This document shows, piece by piece, positions 49,001 through 56,619 of a stretch of 64,000 nucleotides of DNA (positions within the stretch are counted from its first letter, which is position 1; every line of letters begins with the position of its first letter). The stretch is from NCBI RefSeq assembly GCF_052857255.1, contig NC_135498.1, positions 84,282,639-84,346,638 of the forward strand, in the 5' to 3' direction. The notes below the pieces were generated by a model that was not told where the DNA came from, ran no database searches, and worked only from the letters and a program-made list of their open reading frames with translations. Origin of the DNA: Amblyomma americanum (lineage: Eukaryota > Arthropoda > Arachnida > Ixodida > Ixodidae). The translations under genes and the position numbers were made by a program.

Positions 49001-49320
49001 GAGAACCCTGCTAGCTTTAGAGGCGCCTTAATTGCTAGAATATGCTGCTGAAGCACAGACCTCCGAAGCCCTGCAACTTTTGAGGCACTCTCTACTTTAT
49101 GAGCACTACACATCACATGTAGTGCCATTCGTCACTGTCAATGCTTTATCATACAATGAACTTTAATTTTTCTGTTTAGAGTATGACTGAAGATGCTGCA
49201 AAACGTTTGACACCCCAGCTCCAGTACAAATGCTGGCTCGGAAAGTGCCATGATGGACAGTGCGTAAAAGACGGAAGGACTGAAGCCTGCTTCAAAGGAA
49301 CTGACAACAAGGGAAAATAA
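27988..49320 (+). CDS. Gene B: class A evasin-like chemokine-binding protein (spliced, 107 aa)
   Basis: Spliced model joining 27988-28042, 37503-37561, 42036-42104 and 49180-49320 (324 nt, open throughout, phases 1-0-0). Residues 1-17 or 1-18 form a signal peptide; the mature protein starts acidic with Tyr23, a possible sulfation site. N34-G-T is an N-glycosylation sequon seven residues after C1, as in Evasin-1. Cysteines fall at 27, 43, 47, 60, 79, 84, 89 and 98, with spacing x15-x3-x12-x18-x4-x4-x8, which fits the class A evasin pattern. Family members are salivary proteins that bind host CC chemokines. No frameshift, internal stop or missing cysteine is seen, so the gene is probably intact. 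Introns of 9.5, 4.5 and 7.1 kb are full of transposons. AATAAA overlaps the stop codon. An alternative readthrough of exon 2 gives an 88 aa protein with six Cys but no family match. Confidence 0.85.
28110..29560 (+). mobile_element. Non-LTR retrotransposon reverse transcriptase relic
   Basis: Conceptual translation follows a jockey/CR1-type reverse transcriptase in order: K-T-A-G-I-D-G-I-S near 28170, a degenerate R-P-I-S-L-L block near 28350, G-F-I-K-G-R-G-T near 28465, a D-I-K-K-S-F-D-T-V palm motif near 28565, G-I-P-Q at 28740, then Q-Y-A-D-D-T at 28826-28843 with both catalytic Asp, and I-K-Y-L-A-V-A-F-D near 29065. Stops and frame changes separate the blocks. No endonuclease domain or intact 5' end is visible. 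It lies in gene B intron 1. Confidence 0.8.
29640..30150. mobile_element. TIR element containing 103 bp GC-rich tandem repeats
   Basis: Perfect 16 bp inverted repeats ATGCGTTGCATATTGC at 29663-29678 and 30107-30122, with weaker pairing outside (TTGGTTAA and TTAACCAA). The interior is three tandem units of period 103 bp. MITE-like, no protein. Confidence 0.6.
29733..30041. repeat. Three tandem 103 bp units with CRE-like sites
   Basis: CCCCTAGCG marks each unit at 29738, 29841 and 29944, exactly 103 bp apart. Units 1 and 2 end in TGACGTCA (29818-29825 and 29921-29928), the palindromic cAMP-response/ATF site; in unit 3 it is altered. Confidence 0.85.
30255..31161. mobile_element. DNA transposon-like element with about 200 bp TIRs
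   Basis: The left end AGCCGCGGTCAAAAATACGC (30255) is matched in reverse complement by the right end finishing at 31161. Similarity continues for about 200 bp, through GAGTGACGACAAAGCTTCG to ACACGGCTGAT, with scattered mismatches and a small indel. The 0.5 kb interior has no transposase. The superfamily is unclear and no firm target-site duplication was found. Confidence 0.7.
31405..31480 (+). repeat. tRNA-like segment of a tick repeat
   Basis: TAGCCGAGTTGGTAGAG resembles an A box and GTGTTCGGTTCGCACC a degenerate B box; the flanks differ from Ruka. Likely a tRNA-derived repeat rather than a working tRNA, as the cloverleaf does not close. Confidence 0.4.
31706..32432. other. G tracts and unique sequence
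   Basis: Poly-G runs at about 31706-31722 and 32406-32432. No gene recognised between them. Confidence 0.4.
32443..32668 (+). repeat. Ruka-type SINE
   Basis: A box (GTGGCTCAGTGGTTATGGCG), B box (CGGGTTCGAACCCGG), body with AAAGAACCCCAGGTGGTCGC, and tail TAAAACCCCATAAAACC. The best-preserved Ruka head in the window. Confidence 0.85.
33091..33664 (-). mobile_element. RTE-type LINE, 3' part
   Basis: Minus-strand remnant of a common tick RTE-like LINE. The low-coordinate end has the (ATCATC) tail; the body includes the TGGAATCCAGTGCGTTA and CATCGTTTATCTTG blocks I associate with this family. It breaks at about 33664 and continues at 34739. Confidence 0.6.
33665..34738 (+). mobile_element. CR1-like LINE inserted in the RTE LINE
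   Basis: Opposite orientation to its host. It starts inside the reverse transcriptase ([13 protein letters not shown]) and runs through [12 protein letters not shown], then [13 protein letters not shown], the usual C-terminal order, with stops. It ends in AAAAAATAAAAG. 5' truncated. The C-terminal half resembles the copy at 55510-56298. Confidence 0.75.
34739..35085 (-). mobile_element. RTE-type LINE, reverse transcriptase part
   Basis: On the minus strand: [10 protein letters not shown] near 35045 followed by [13 protein letters not shown] near 34925. This is the G-x-x-Q-G-D and F-A-D-D pair of RTE-clade reverse transcriptases, both catalytic Asp present. It continues the element at 33091-33664 across the inserted CR1. 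Confidence 0.75.
35860..36073 (+). mobile_element. LINE 3' end
   Basis: Pyrimidine-rich 3' UTR, then GCTAGCAAAAATCTTTTCCT, AATAAAA at about 36049 and an (ACC)n tail. A 3' end type I recognise as frequent in tick genomes; no coding part remains. Confidence 0.45.
36890..37030 (+). mobile_element. LINE 3' end fragment
   Basis: TTCCTCAGTGCAGGGTAGCC, then ACATCCCTGCCTTTCC and a (CTAT/CTCT) tail at 37005-37020. The same type occurs reversed at 51330-51520. Confidence 0.4.
37503..37561 (+). CDS. Gene B exon 2 (carries C1 and glycosylation site)
   Basis: Acceptor after a good pyrimidine tract (GTCTTTCTTTTACGAATTGC GCAG), 59 nt, donor GCG|GTTAGT in phase 0. Encodes [19 protein letters not shown]. 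Chosen over readthrough to the stop at 37714 because the splice gives the class A C1-x15-C2 spacing. Confidence 0.8.
38400..41770 (-). mobile_element. Ty3/gypsy element, heavily decayed
   Basis: Minus-strand pol fragments in order from high to low coordinate: the region before the polymerase core at about 41350-41450; then [12 protein letters not shown] with Y-F-R-G-F-V-R-N-F at 40675-40800; then the RNase H end with [11 protein letters not shown] near 40400; then integrase pieces (H-D-D-P-Q-C-A-H-A near 40030, C-P-A-R-P-F-D-R near 39860). Many stops and frame shifts. CCAGCGTTCCTGCGAGCGAG near 38462 and CCAGTGTTCCTGAGAGCGAG near 41613 look like parts of the two LTRs. It fills gene B intron 2. 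Confidence 0.7.
38937..39065 (+). repeat. tRNA-derived tick SINE, short copy
   Basis: Head with TTAGCTTATTTGGTAGAGCG (A box) and GGTCCCGGGTTTGAACCCCG (B box), then a short body ending near GAGAAAGCCGTATGG. Inserted within the gypsy relic. Confidence 0.65.
42036..42104 (+). CDS. Gene B exon 3 (C2, C3, C4)
   Basis: Acceptor GTTCTGTTCTTCCGCGCAG and donor CTAC|GTACGT, 69 nt, phase 0 to 0. Encodes G-C-S-H-E-C, then twelve residues, then C-Y. It supplies C2-x3-C3-x12-C4 and fits between exons 2 and 4 without disturbing the frame. Confidence 0.85.
42380..42500 (+). mobile_element. LINE 3' tail with (CT)n
   Basis: CAATAAAATCTTTCCCTCTC followed by about 15 CT repeats, the same tail style as the insertion at 2057-2353 but on the + strand. 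No coding portion recognised. Confidence 0.45.
42501..43429. other. Unassigned sequence in gene B intron 3
   Basis: An open frame at 42796-43230 without recognisable domains overlaps an opposite-strand frame; probably non-coding. Confidence 0.3.
43430..45185 (+). mobile_element. I-clade LINE relic with RNase H domain
   Basis: Fragments follow the C-terminal half of an I/LOA-type ORF2: R-N-N-C-Q-R-L-C-L near 43525, a decayed RNase H region with F-T-D-S-K-like remains near 44180, [21 protein letters not shown] near 44310-44375, and a final C-x2-C-x6-H-x4-C finger ([17 protein letters not shown]) at 44645-44700. Numerous stops. The 3' end is near AATAAAGG at 45175. An RNase H in a LINE is diagnostic of the I group. 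Confidence 0.75.
45186..47039. other. No recognisable gene
   Basis: The longest frame (45761-46261) has no ATG and no family similarity. Low-information sequence otherwise. Confidence 0.35.
47040..47530 (-). repeat. Possible solo LTR
   Basis: Read on the minus strand it has a CTATATATGAGGG promoter-like box (about 47208-47220) followed about 150 bp later by GGAGAATAAATATCG (about 47050-47064), the order of promoter and polyadenylation signal in an LTR. No adjoining gag or pol. Ends not fixed. Confidence 0.35.
47810..48110 (-). repeat. Repeat with GC hairpin and CACGTG tandem
   Basis: A perfect 14 bp stem (CAGCGTGGCGGCGC at 47928-47941, complement at 47956-47969) with a 14 bp loop is followed by repeated GTCACGTGGT / ATCACGTGGTTCGTCACGTG motifs (47980-48058). 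On the minus strand CTCAATAAATGTCG (47811-47824) could be a poly(A) signal. Family unknown. Confidence 0.45.
48181..49179. other. Gene B intron 3, last part: no gene
   Basis: Short frames on both strands near 48758-49130 without recognisable domains. Confidence 0.3.
49180..49320 (+). CDS. Gene B exon 4 (C5-C8, stop)
   Basis: Acceptor TTTAATTTTTCTGTTTAG, 46 codons in phase 0, TAA at 49318-49320. Contains [14 protein letters not shown], then C after eight residues: C-x4-C-x4-C-x8-C, the C-terminal hallmark of class A evasins, followed by a basic tail (T-D-N-K-G-K). Confidence 0.85.
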   Translation, partial: SMTEDAAKRLTPQLQYKCWLGKCHDGQCVKDGRTEACFKGTDNKGK

Positions 49321-49321
49321 A
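49316..49321 (+). terminator. Poly(A) signal overlapping the gene B stop
   Basis: AATAAA spans the TAA stop codon. A GT-containing stretch (GATGTGTACACTCATTGTTT) follows 14 nt later. If used, the 3' UTR would be only about 15-30 nt. Confidence 0.45.
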
Positions 49322-50064
49322 AGCCTTTTGCCGATGTGTACACTCATTGTTTGAATTCAATAGAGCAGTTCACATGAAAACCACACAAACAGCTAAATGG
49401 GATAACACTTCTACTAAATAATATGCGCCTAGAACAAAGAAATTATCTAAATATGGCAAAAAAACTTTGCATCTGGGAAGCACCCTATCCTTTCATCTCG
49501 ACGAAAGGTATGAGAACAATTTAGCAGACAATCTTCACCCACTTGGTGAACACCATCTTAATGAATTGGTCCGGTGCACGCGCTTATGACAGACATTTTT
49601 TCTCAGAGACATTTCGACATTTCCTCTCTTCACAGTAAAAGCTGGTTTTATGCAGCTTTCGCGGTGTCTTCATACTTGTCCGGCATCAAAATACGTATGT
49701 ATAGTTGAGACTACTGCACTTAAAGAATTATCCTTCCGCTACATTCAAACCAGTTACACTGCACTTAAAATGATTTTGTCATCGTTGTTTTTGTAGCTTA
49801 GCTTCTGGGATCTCTACTAAACAAACTGCGTCGGCATTCAACTCTTCACAGGAGTAATCTGCCGCAGATGCCGACATTTGTATTTATTCGTTTTATTTTT
49901 TAAGCTTACAAAAGGTGTGATTTCAGTAGAAGCAACATCTGTGCTCTTACCACTCCGCTGCCCAGTGTCACGAAATCACGACATGAATACAGAACAACCT
50001 TACCTAAACAATCCGCATCACTTCTCATTACGTCATAGAGTTGATTGCACCATGTTTTCGGCAG

Positions 50065-50111
50065 CCAGGCATTTCTGGTGTAAATATCTCGTGCCGCCAG
50101 GAACAAGCTCT
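50065..50111 (+). other. Possible evasin exon-2-like segment
   Basis: Acceptor ACCATGTTTTCGGCAG and donor AGCTCT|GTGAGT enclose 47 nt that take phase 1 to 0, as exon 2 of genes A and B do, and read W-C-K-Y-L-V-P-P-G-T-S-S. A single cysteine sits where C1 would be. No convincing partner exons; could be chance. Confidence 0.2.
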
Positions 50112-50589
50112 GTGAGTAAAAATAAGGCGCGAATGTGCGACTTGAGGCCAGCGGAAAACAATTCCACGGTTCAGATTTTTCTCAAATGCGCTGCGGGAAA
50201 AAAAAAAACATATTTGCAGAAAAAAATTATTTAGCATCTCTGGACATTCTTGTTGGTTGCAGTCCTTTGACTTGCTCTTTCACAGAACTGAAGCCACTCA
50301 CAAAAGTTGGACAGAATGAAAATTCTCCGTAATGAGAACAAACGATACCTCCAATTTAAAACCGCTAACGAAATGAGAATATCGGTTCCTGAATGAGGGC
50401 ATATATCGTGAACGCTAGACAAAATGGTAATCTACTGATTCAGCAAGCAACGTACAGAAAGTGGTGTCGGAATAATTTAATCGACTTTGATGAACTTGAA
50501 CTGTCCATTATTCAGTCCGGCTTCAAATCTGCAAGTGACAGGAAATACATAGCGGCATTCCTATCCCGCAAATTTTAAACCTTACAGTC

Positions 50590-50760
50590 AGTAGAGATGC
50601 CGCAATGCCTGCCTGACTGCTGAGGTTTCCAGCGAGCCAAATGCTTTCTTGTGATTAATGAAGGCTATATATAAGGACCGGTTATGTTCTGCGCATTTCT
50701 CTATTACCTGAATGTTGATAGCGTGAATATTTATCATTTTACTTTGAACTTATGCCCTGC
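50590..50760 (-). mobile_element. RTE LINE fragment
   Basis: Minus-strand translation gives I-A-F-I-N-H-K-K-A-F-G-S-L-E-T near 50640-50670, a variant of the A-F-x-D-Y-x-K-A-F-D-S-V reverse transcriptase motif of the RTE family seen at 34739-35085. Very short, catalytic Asp lost. Confidence 0.5.
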
Positions 50761-51224
50761 ACTTCCTGCTATCATTTCTGAGGAACCCTTGGCTTTAACT
50801 TCCTACCCCCCCCCCCCTCCCTGCTTTCTCTCAACTCGCCCCATTTTTTTTTCTTCAAAATCTTTTGTTTTTTTTGCCTCTCGGTGTTTCGTACTGCCAT
50901 GCTGCTTAATTTCTTTATGTGAGTTTTTTAGGTCAACGCAGCCAGTCATACCAAAACTACATGCCGCAACTGAATACACATCCTTTCAAGCCCACGTTCG
51001 CTATGTTTCCAAGCTCCAAATCTCCGGATTCCACTCTGCTGAGCTTGTCTTTCTTTTCACACCTTTGCAGGTCAACTGGTTTATCCGCCTTAGCAGCGTC
51101 ATGCCTGTGCCAAGATTCACTCTTTCCTAGCACCCTTCCCTCTTCATAACTTCCTGACCCGCGCCGAGCCTTCCACATCAGAGTGGAGGCTTTGTTTTAT
51201 CCTTGCCATTGAAGAACACTGCTC

Positions 51225-51310
51225 AGACGAAGACAAGTTCTCTTGTCGAAACGTTTCTTAGCACCCTGAGGCTTTTTCCTTCTTTGTTCACTTTGTGATA
51301 GTCGACAACT
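51225..51310 (+). repeat. Hammerhead-like Penelope fragment
   Basis: CAGACGAAGACAAGTTCTCT followed by TGTCGAAACGTTT: a paired stem (GACAAG/CTTGTC) between CAGACGA and GAAAC, which is the order of a minimal hammerhead, with A in place of U in the CUGANGA box. The sequence after it resembles the end of the repeat at 1420-1890. Confidence 0.45.
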
Positions 51311-51329
51311 ATCTCTGCTCTCGCTATAC

Positions 51330-51520
51330 CAGGAGGAGGAGGAGGAAAGGCGAAGAGGTTAGCAGGAAGAATAACTGGTTTGTAACCCTGTACGGGGGAA
51401 AGGAGTGAGGGGATAAAAAGAGGAAGTAGAAAAAAAGAGTAGCAGGAAGTTGAAGTCACTATGCAAAGTCACAGCGCTCGGTAAAGTCACAACGTATCCT
51501 GGAGGAGAGAAGTTCTTGAG
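51330..51520 (-). mobile_element. LINE 3' end
   Basis: (GGA)n plus GGTTTGTAACCCTGTACGGG; on the minus strand this is the same 3' end type as at 36890-37030. Confidence 0.4.
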
Positions 51521-54500
51521 AAGCGGAGCAGAGCCTTCGAGGCCTTGACCGCCGACGAGTATGCATACTAGTGCAAACAGTGCATCGTGAAAGGCAGAAG
51601 CTCAGATTCACCTACAAGTGAAGTAACTGTAGCACTTATGACAGCAAAGCTTCACCGAAAATATATAAGCACACCCTTTGTGGTGCTGTCGAAAAAGGAT
51701 AGCTGTTACCATGACTGTGAACGTTGCCAGGTGCGAGTTATGTGTAAGCATTTGGTTTCGGGCGCATGGCATATGTGGATTGTTTTTCCGATTGTAGCCT
51801 CCATGGGACCATTTATAATGGCTGGTCAGCCAATAAATATTTAATTGTTGGTCAGCGCTATCTTGTCGCCTTTCTACTGCGTTTCGTCAATTATGCTGCT
51901 TTTATTTCCAGCGGCCGGTTCTCAGATTTAGCACATTACTTTCGCATTTGTTTTCGCTTTGTTTGCGTTCATTTTTCTTTCCCGTTAAAATAATGCTGTA
52001 CTTTTTGAGTAATACACTTATGCGTTGCCTCTGCACGCCTAGGGCTCCTGTACAGTGACATATTTTGGACGGGTCAAAGTGGACACTACGGATTCGGCGT
52101 TAATTATAGCTGCCTCCAGGTTCCGCCTACGTGTGGGCTAGAAATGTAGGTGGTTAGTGCTATTACAAAGCCTAGATGCAAACGTGTCGTGTGGTTTAGG
52201 GTATTCTGATAGGTCGGGCTTGATACTGGTTTGATTTACCCCACTATCGTACGTAACAATAGGCAGTTGGAGACTTCAGAGCTGTATACTGCTGACTATT
52301 AAACTAAAACTAATGAACATACATAGGTACATATGATAGCCTTTGAATACGAATTATATTTGCCCAAGTGCGGAGCGATAATCATAATCCTTCGCCTTGC
52401 AAAATGTGAAAGGGAACATACGTGTCATCAGATAAAGTGACTGAAAACCCTGTAAATCGAACGATTTGAATCTCGCGTATCTTAAAATGAGAAAAAGCAA
52501 CTTGAGCGAACAATTTGTGATACGACAAGCCAGTATCAAAAGAGCATGTGCAGGGAAACCGGGAATGGCACCCGGAGGCTACAGGAAATAAAAAAGAATA
52601 AACGTTGACTTCTTTTGCGAACACGTGGTATATATCATGAACCGTTAAGCATAGGGCGTCTATGCTGCTTCCCCGCAGCTGCGCGGCATATCACAAATGC
52701 CACGAAGATCTATCATTGCCATTAAGCCGTCTAAATGTTTCAGTTTTTACGGATTCTATGTGTGATAAAATATACTGACTGAAAACTCTTTCGAGGGTGA
52801 CGTGCCCTTTGATCCGACAGAAGTAACAGATACAGGCTCGTTTTAGCCAAGTCAATGCTTTTCTTTGCCGCCTTGAAACTGACGGCAGATGATGCACAAA
52901 CAAAGGAGCTTCTGCGTCAGTGAGGCTCATGGTATTTAAAGTGAAATGTCGCTGAAACGATATGATCCGTACTGTCGTTAGTTCTGCTGCTCTTGCCACA
53001 AAATGCTACCTGATATTTCCTGAGTGATAGGTCACAGCAAAATAATCTTATTGGTGCACATTACTGAACCTGAGAGCTTGAAAACATTTTGCGCACATGA
53101 TGCTTTGAAGAGCTAGGTAGGCGGTATAATGTGTCTGACGATTTCAGTTTTATTTTAGTCATGCTGCTGGCGTTTACTGATAAAACCGACATGGCGATTA
53201 CGTGGCGGGATGCAAAAAAACTCCCATTGCAGCTCGATGTACACCCTACGACTAGTGCAATTTTTTTTCAAAGGAATACTTTTACTCCAGCACCAGACTT
53301 CACGCACTTGACAAAATGTTTCTAGTGGGTGACCTGGGCCGGACGTCTATCGCGCTTCTGGAGGGTGAGGGCGGGCTGAGATGAGGTGGACAGATGGGCA
53401 GAGGGTGGCGAGAGTGAGTGGGCAGTTGCGAGCGAGGGCGGTGAGCTGAGGATGTTGCTGGTGATTGGCGCTTTTGAAGTGCAGCTGACTAACCCCGCTA
53501 GATTCTGGCTAGTGGAGTCCATGGGATGGAAGCTGGTGGGTTCGTGGTGAATGGCACTTCTGGAAGGTGGAGGGTTCATTCGTCGAGGCTTCACGAAGAA
53601 ACAATTTTTCAGCTCACAAATGATCACACCTTTCAGCCTGAAATTTTAGGCAAGTAAATTCTGCCTCGATTTCTCATAGCACAGAACACATAAAGGAGTT
53701 TTACGAATAAGTACTAAAACGTGGTGGCAGAAATTCTAAGCAGCAAAAAAATTTTATGTAGACGGTGAGGATAACTGTGGGGCTTTAATTTCGCTACATC
53801 AATGTAGAAAACGTGTGCAATATTGTCGCCAATCGATGAAGGAAAAGTTTGAACTGAAACTTTAAACAGGGCATACATGCTTTTAAAATATTACAGCGTT
53901 TAAAGAAATCGAGAAATTCAAAAATATTAACAGCCAGGAGTTAACATCCCGCAGAGAACGGGAAGCTACTTTGTGTAATGCAGGCAATTTATGCCGAACA
54001 GTGCTTTCGTTACATGTCATCTGTCAAGAAAATGTAATGGACAATTTGTTCGCCTTGCGCTGGTATATATTTTCTAGTAATATTACCGGGCTCCTAATTC
54101 CCACCACGCGCGCTTCTGACTCTGAGCTTCTTTCAATATCAGCTTGACTGTCCGTGTCGTTTCTGCTCACTATTCATTGTGTTCAAGCTATGATTTTTCA
54201 TTTTTCAAAACTACACTTCCCTGATAATGTTTGTGACTGCTTTAGGTCAACCAATGAATACCGCCGGCACTCCGTCAGATGCTTTGCATTTACTAGCCCT
54301 AATGGCTTAGAAAAAGGCGAAAAGGGTCCAGAATTAGGGCTTTGCTTCTCTGAAATCACCCGTATAAATGGTGGAAATCATCATTATTACACCACATTAT
54401 GGGGTCGGCTCATGACATTTATTCATTTTCATTTCCACTAGGATATCATTATCTCGCGCTTCATCTGTGATCTATTGAGCTCCCTTCCTCTCAATGTTAC

Positions 54501-54649
54501 AGCTTTGGAATATGCATGGCAGTTGAAAGCTATATGATTGCTCAGTGGATTGCTGAGAGTAGCCCATGATATTGATGTGTATGGCTGCAGATGCTGTTCG
54601 TCTCCACCGCACTTGCGTGCTGCGAGACAGCCATGAAGGTTATGGGGTT
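51521..54649. other. No firm gene
   Basis: Contains a C-x3-C-x2-C coding-like patch with donor TGCCAG|GTGCGA at about 51696-51731, a strong acceptor at 52678 (GCTGCTTCCCCGCAG), and a Cys-containing frame at 54220-54345. None could be joined into a gene. Confidence 0.3.
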
Positions 54650-55275
54650 AATTAGAAAGTAAATACAGCGTGTAAATTCACGTATATGCAGTAATACAGT
54701 AAAAAAGTAAAAAATTCGAAATAAAATGCCTTTTTTGCTGTCACAAATAATTGCCTACTTACAATGTAAATATCTTAGTCCTTATCTCTTATTATTTTTC
54801 GTATTTATGATGTTGGGTTTCTTATTCAAATTTAACTTCAAATAATCACTTTTAAGGCAACTTCGTTTATTTTCTTTAGTTAATTCTGCTCTTGCTCTCA
54901 TATATTTGTCTTTTGTCATGAGCCCTCGCACATTTTCTAAGTTATATTAATTTGTCATTACTCGAGGGTTGGCTTTGCATTTATTTTTCTTTTTTTTCAG
55001 CATTTGTATGTCTTTTATTTTATGGTGCAGTCATTAGCCCTTCTATATTTCTGTAATTTGAACTAATTTGCTTGTACGCTTTGTATTTATCCACCATTTA
55101 TATCATTATTATTTTGACATACAGTGGGAAATATTTGTCTTTGATAATCTCTTTGCTTTTAATGCATGGATCCATAACTAGCCTTTGGCTAAGGATCCAG
55201 ACAGGAATGTTATGTATTGTGCTGAAGAAATGACAGTAATAAAGAGTTTGAAATATTGAAAATTGAAATTGAATT
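54650..55275 (+). mobile_element. LINE 3' UTR with (GAAATT)n tail
   Basis: AT-rich sequence ending GCCTTTGGCTAAGGATCCAG, then AATAAAGAGTTTG and a tail of repeated AAATTGAAATTGAATTT. This 3' end style is usual for CR1/L2-like LINEs; the coding part is not recognisable. Confidence 0.4.
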
Positions 55276-55509
55276 TCTCTATTGAGTTTTGTTGACGGCT
55301 GTATTTTATGCGTCCCGTAAGCAAGTAAAAGCGGCCTTTGGCCAGAAAAGCTTTATGCTAAAAACTAAAAAAAACATGTGGTTTCAAAAGCGGAGGCTTA
55401 AAAATCAAATTGCGCCCTAGTTACCTTTCTGAATGAAGTGAAGCAAATATCTCATCCAGTTCGCGTCCTGTGGCAATTTCCTCCTTTATATTTGCGCAAG
55501 AGAACATGC

Positions 55510-56298
55510 GCTGGTAAAAAAGAGTGAATTTAAACAAGAAACATGAACATATACACCCCACCTCTTATCATCTAGATAACATCGAACTAGAACAAGTGTC
55601 TTCATACCGCTATTTAGGCGTTCACATAGCAAGTGATCTAACTTGGTCTTTTCACATCAATTCAATGATTAACAACGCCAACCGTGCCCTCGGCTACCTT
55701 CGCCGTAACTTTCTCTCTGCCCCCACTTCCTTGAAACTTCTCCTCTATAAATCTGTCGTTCGTAGTAAGTTGGAATATGCTGCGTCCATTTGGGATCCCT
55801 TCACGGAAAACTTGATCAGTTCCCTCGAATTAATTCAGAATAACTCGGCACGTTTCACCCTTCAGAACTATAACCGTACCGCTAGCGTAACCTCTATGAA
55901 GAATACATTACAGTTACCATCTCTTGCTAGCCGTCGAAAGCACGCTCGCCTTTGCCTAATGCATAAAATAATGTATCATAACCCCAGACTGCACCGCGAT
56001 CTTATACTTCCTTCATCATATGTTTCATCACGAGTTGATCATGCGCATGAAATCGGCATTCCTTTCTTTAAAACAAAATGCGCAGCTGAGTCTTTCCTTC
56101 CACGAACAGCAAAGGACTGGAACCACCTTCCCGAAAGTACAGCCTCCATCATCGACCATCAGCTTTTTTGTTCCGCCTTAGCTATCATTGTATAATTAGA
56201 AATCCAACGCCTTGTATTAAACCCCTGTATACAACCACTCCCCTCTTCAATGCCCTCGGGCCTTGAGGGTAGAATAAATGAAATGAAATGAAATGTGT
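55510..56298 (+). mobile_element. 5'-truncated CR1-like LINE, open C-terminal frame
   Basis: An uninterrupted 223-codon frame (to TAA near 56195) holds the C-terminal third of a CR1/L2-type ORF2: Y-R-Y-L-G-V-H-I-A-S-D-L-T-W-S, N-R-A-L-G-Y-L-R-R-N, S-K-L-E-Y-A-A-S-I-W-D-P and S-V-T-S-M. The endonuclease and catalytic palm are absent (5' truncation), and no host ATG is needed. The 3' end has AGAATAAATGAAATGAAATG, a short-repeat tail. The open frame suggests recent insertion. Confidence 0.85.
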
Positions 56299-56619
56299 CT
56301 CGACAATATCTGGTTACTCTGGAAATGTAAAGAATAATAAAAACAGAAATCGCTGCGACAGTAAACTCTACCAGCGCACACAAGCTGTTTGCAGCGAGTG
56401 CTGTAACCTACTCATGCTTCGTCCTTTGGTCTTTGCGTTCATTGAACAAGGGTTCCCAGCAAAGGAACCGAAACATCTCTTACTTTTAACTTCCTGTAAT
56501 AGGCGTTCCTGTTTTGTTTGTTTTCTTTCTTATTACCGAATTTAACACCGGACTGGAAGCGATATCAAAATTTCAATTATTTAATCGCATTTCTTATTTA
56601 TGAAATTTGGGAACGGTTC

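Noticed and set aside
52678..52790. Strong acceptor followed by a Cys-containing frame
   Set aside because: The Cys-rich reading needs a phase 2 entry unlike genes A and B, and no donor or partner exon was found.
53322..53627. 101-codon minus-strand frame rich in Pro and Ser
   Set aside because: Low-complexity composition from a purine-rich + strand tract; no domain.
54154..54441. Cys-containing frame resembling a secreted peptide
   Set aside because: No signal peptide, no acceptor in a usable phase, and no matching downstream exon.
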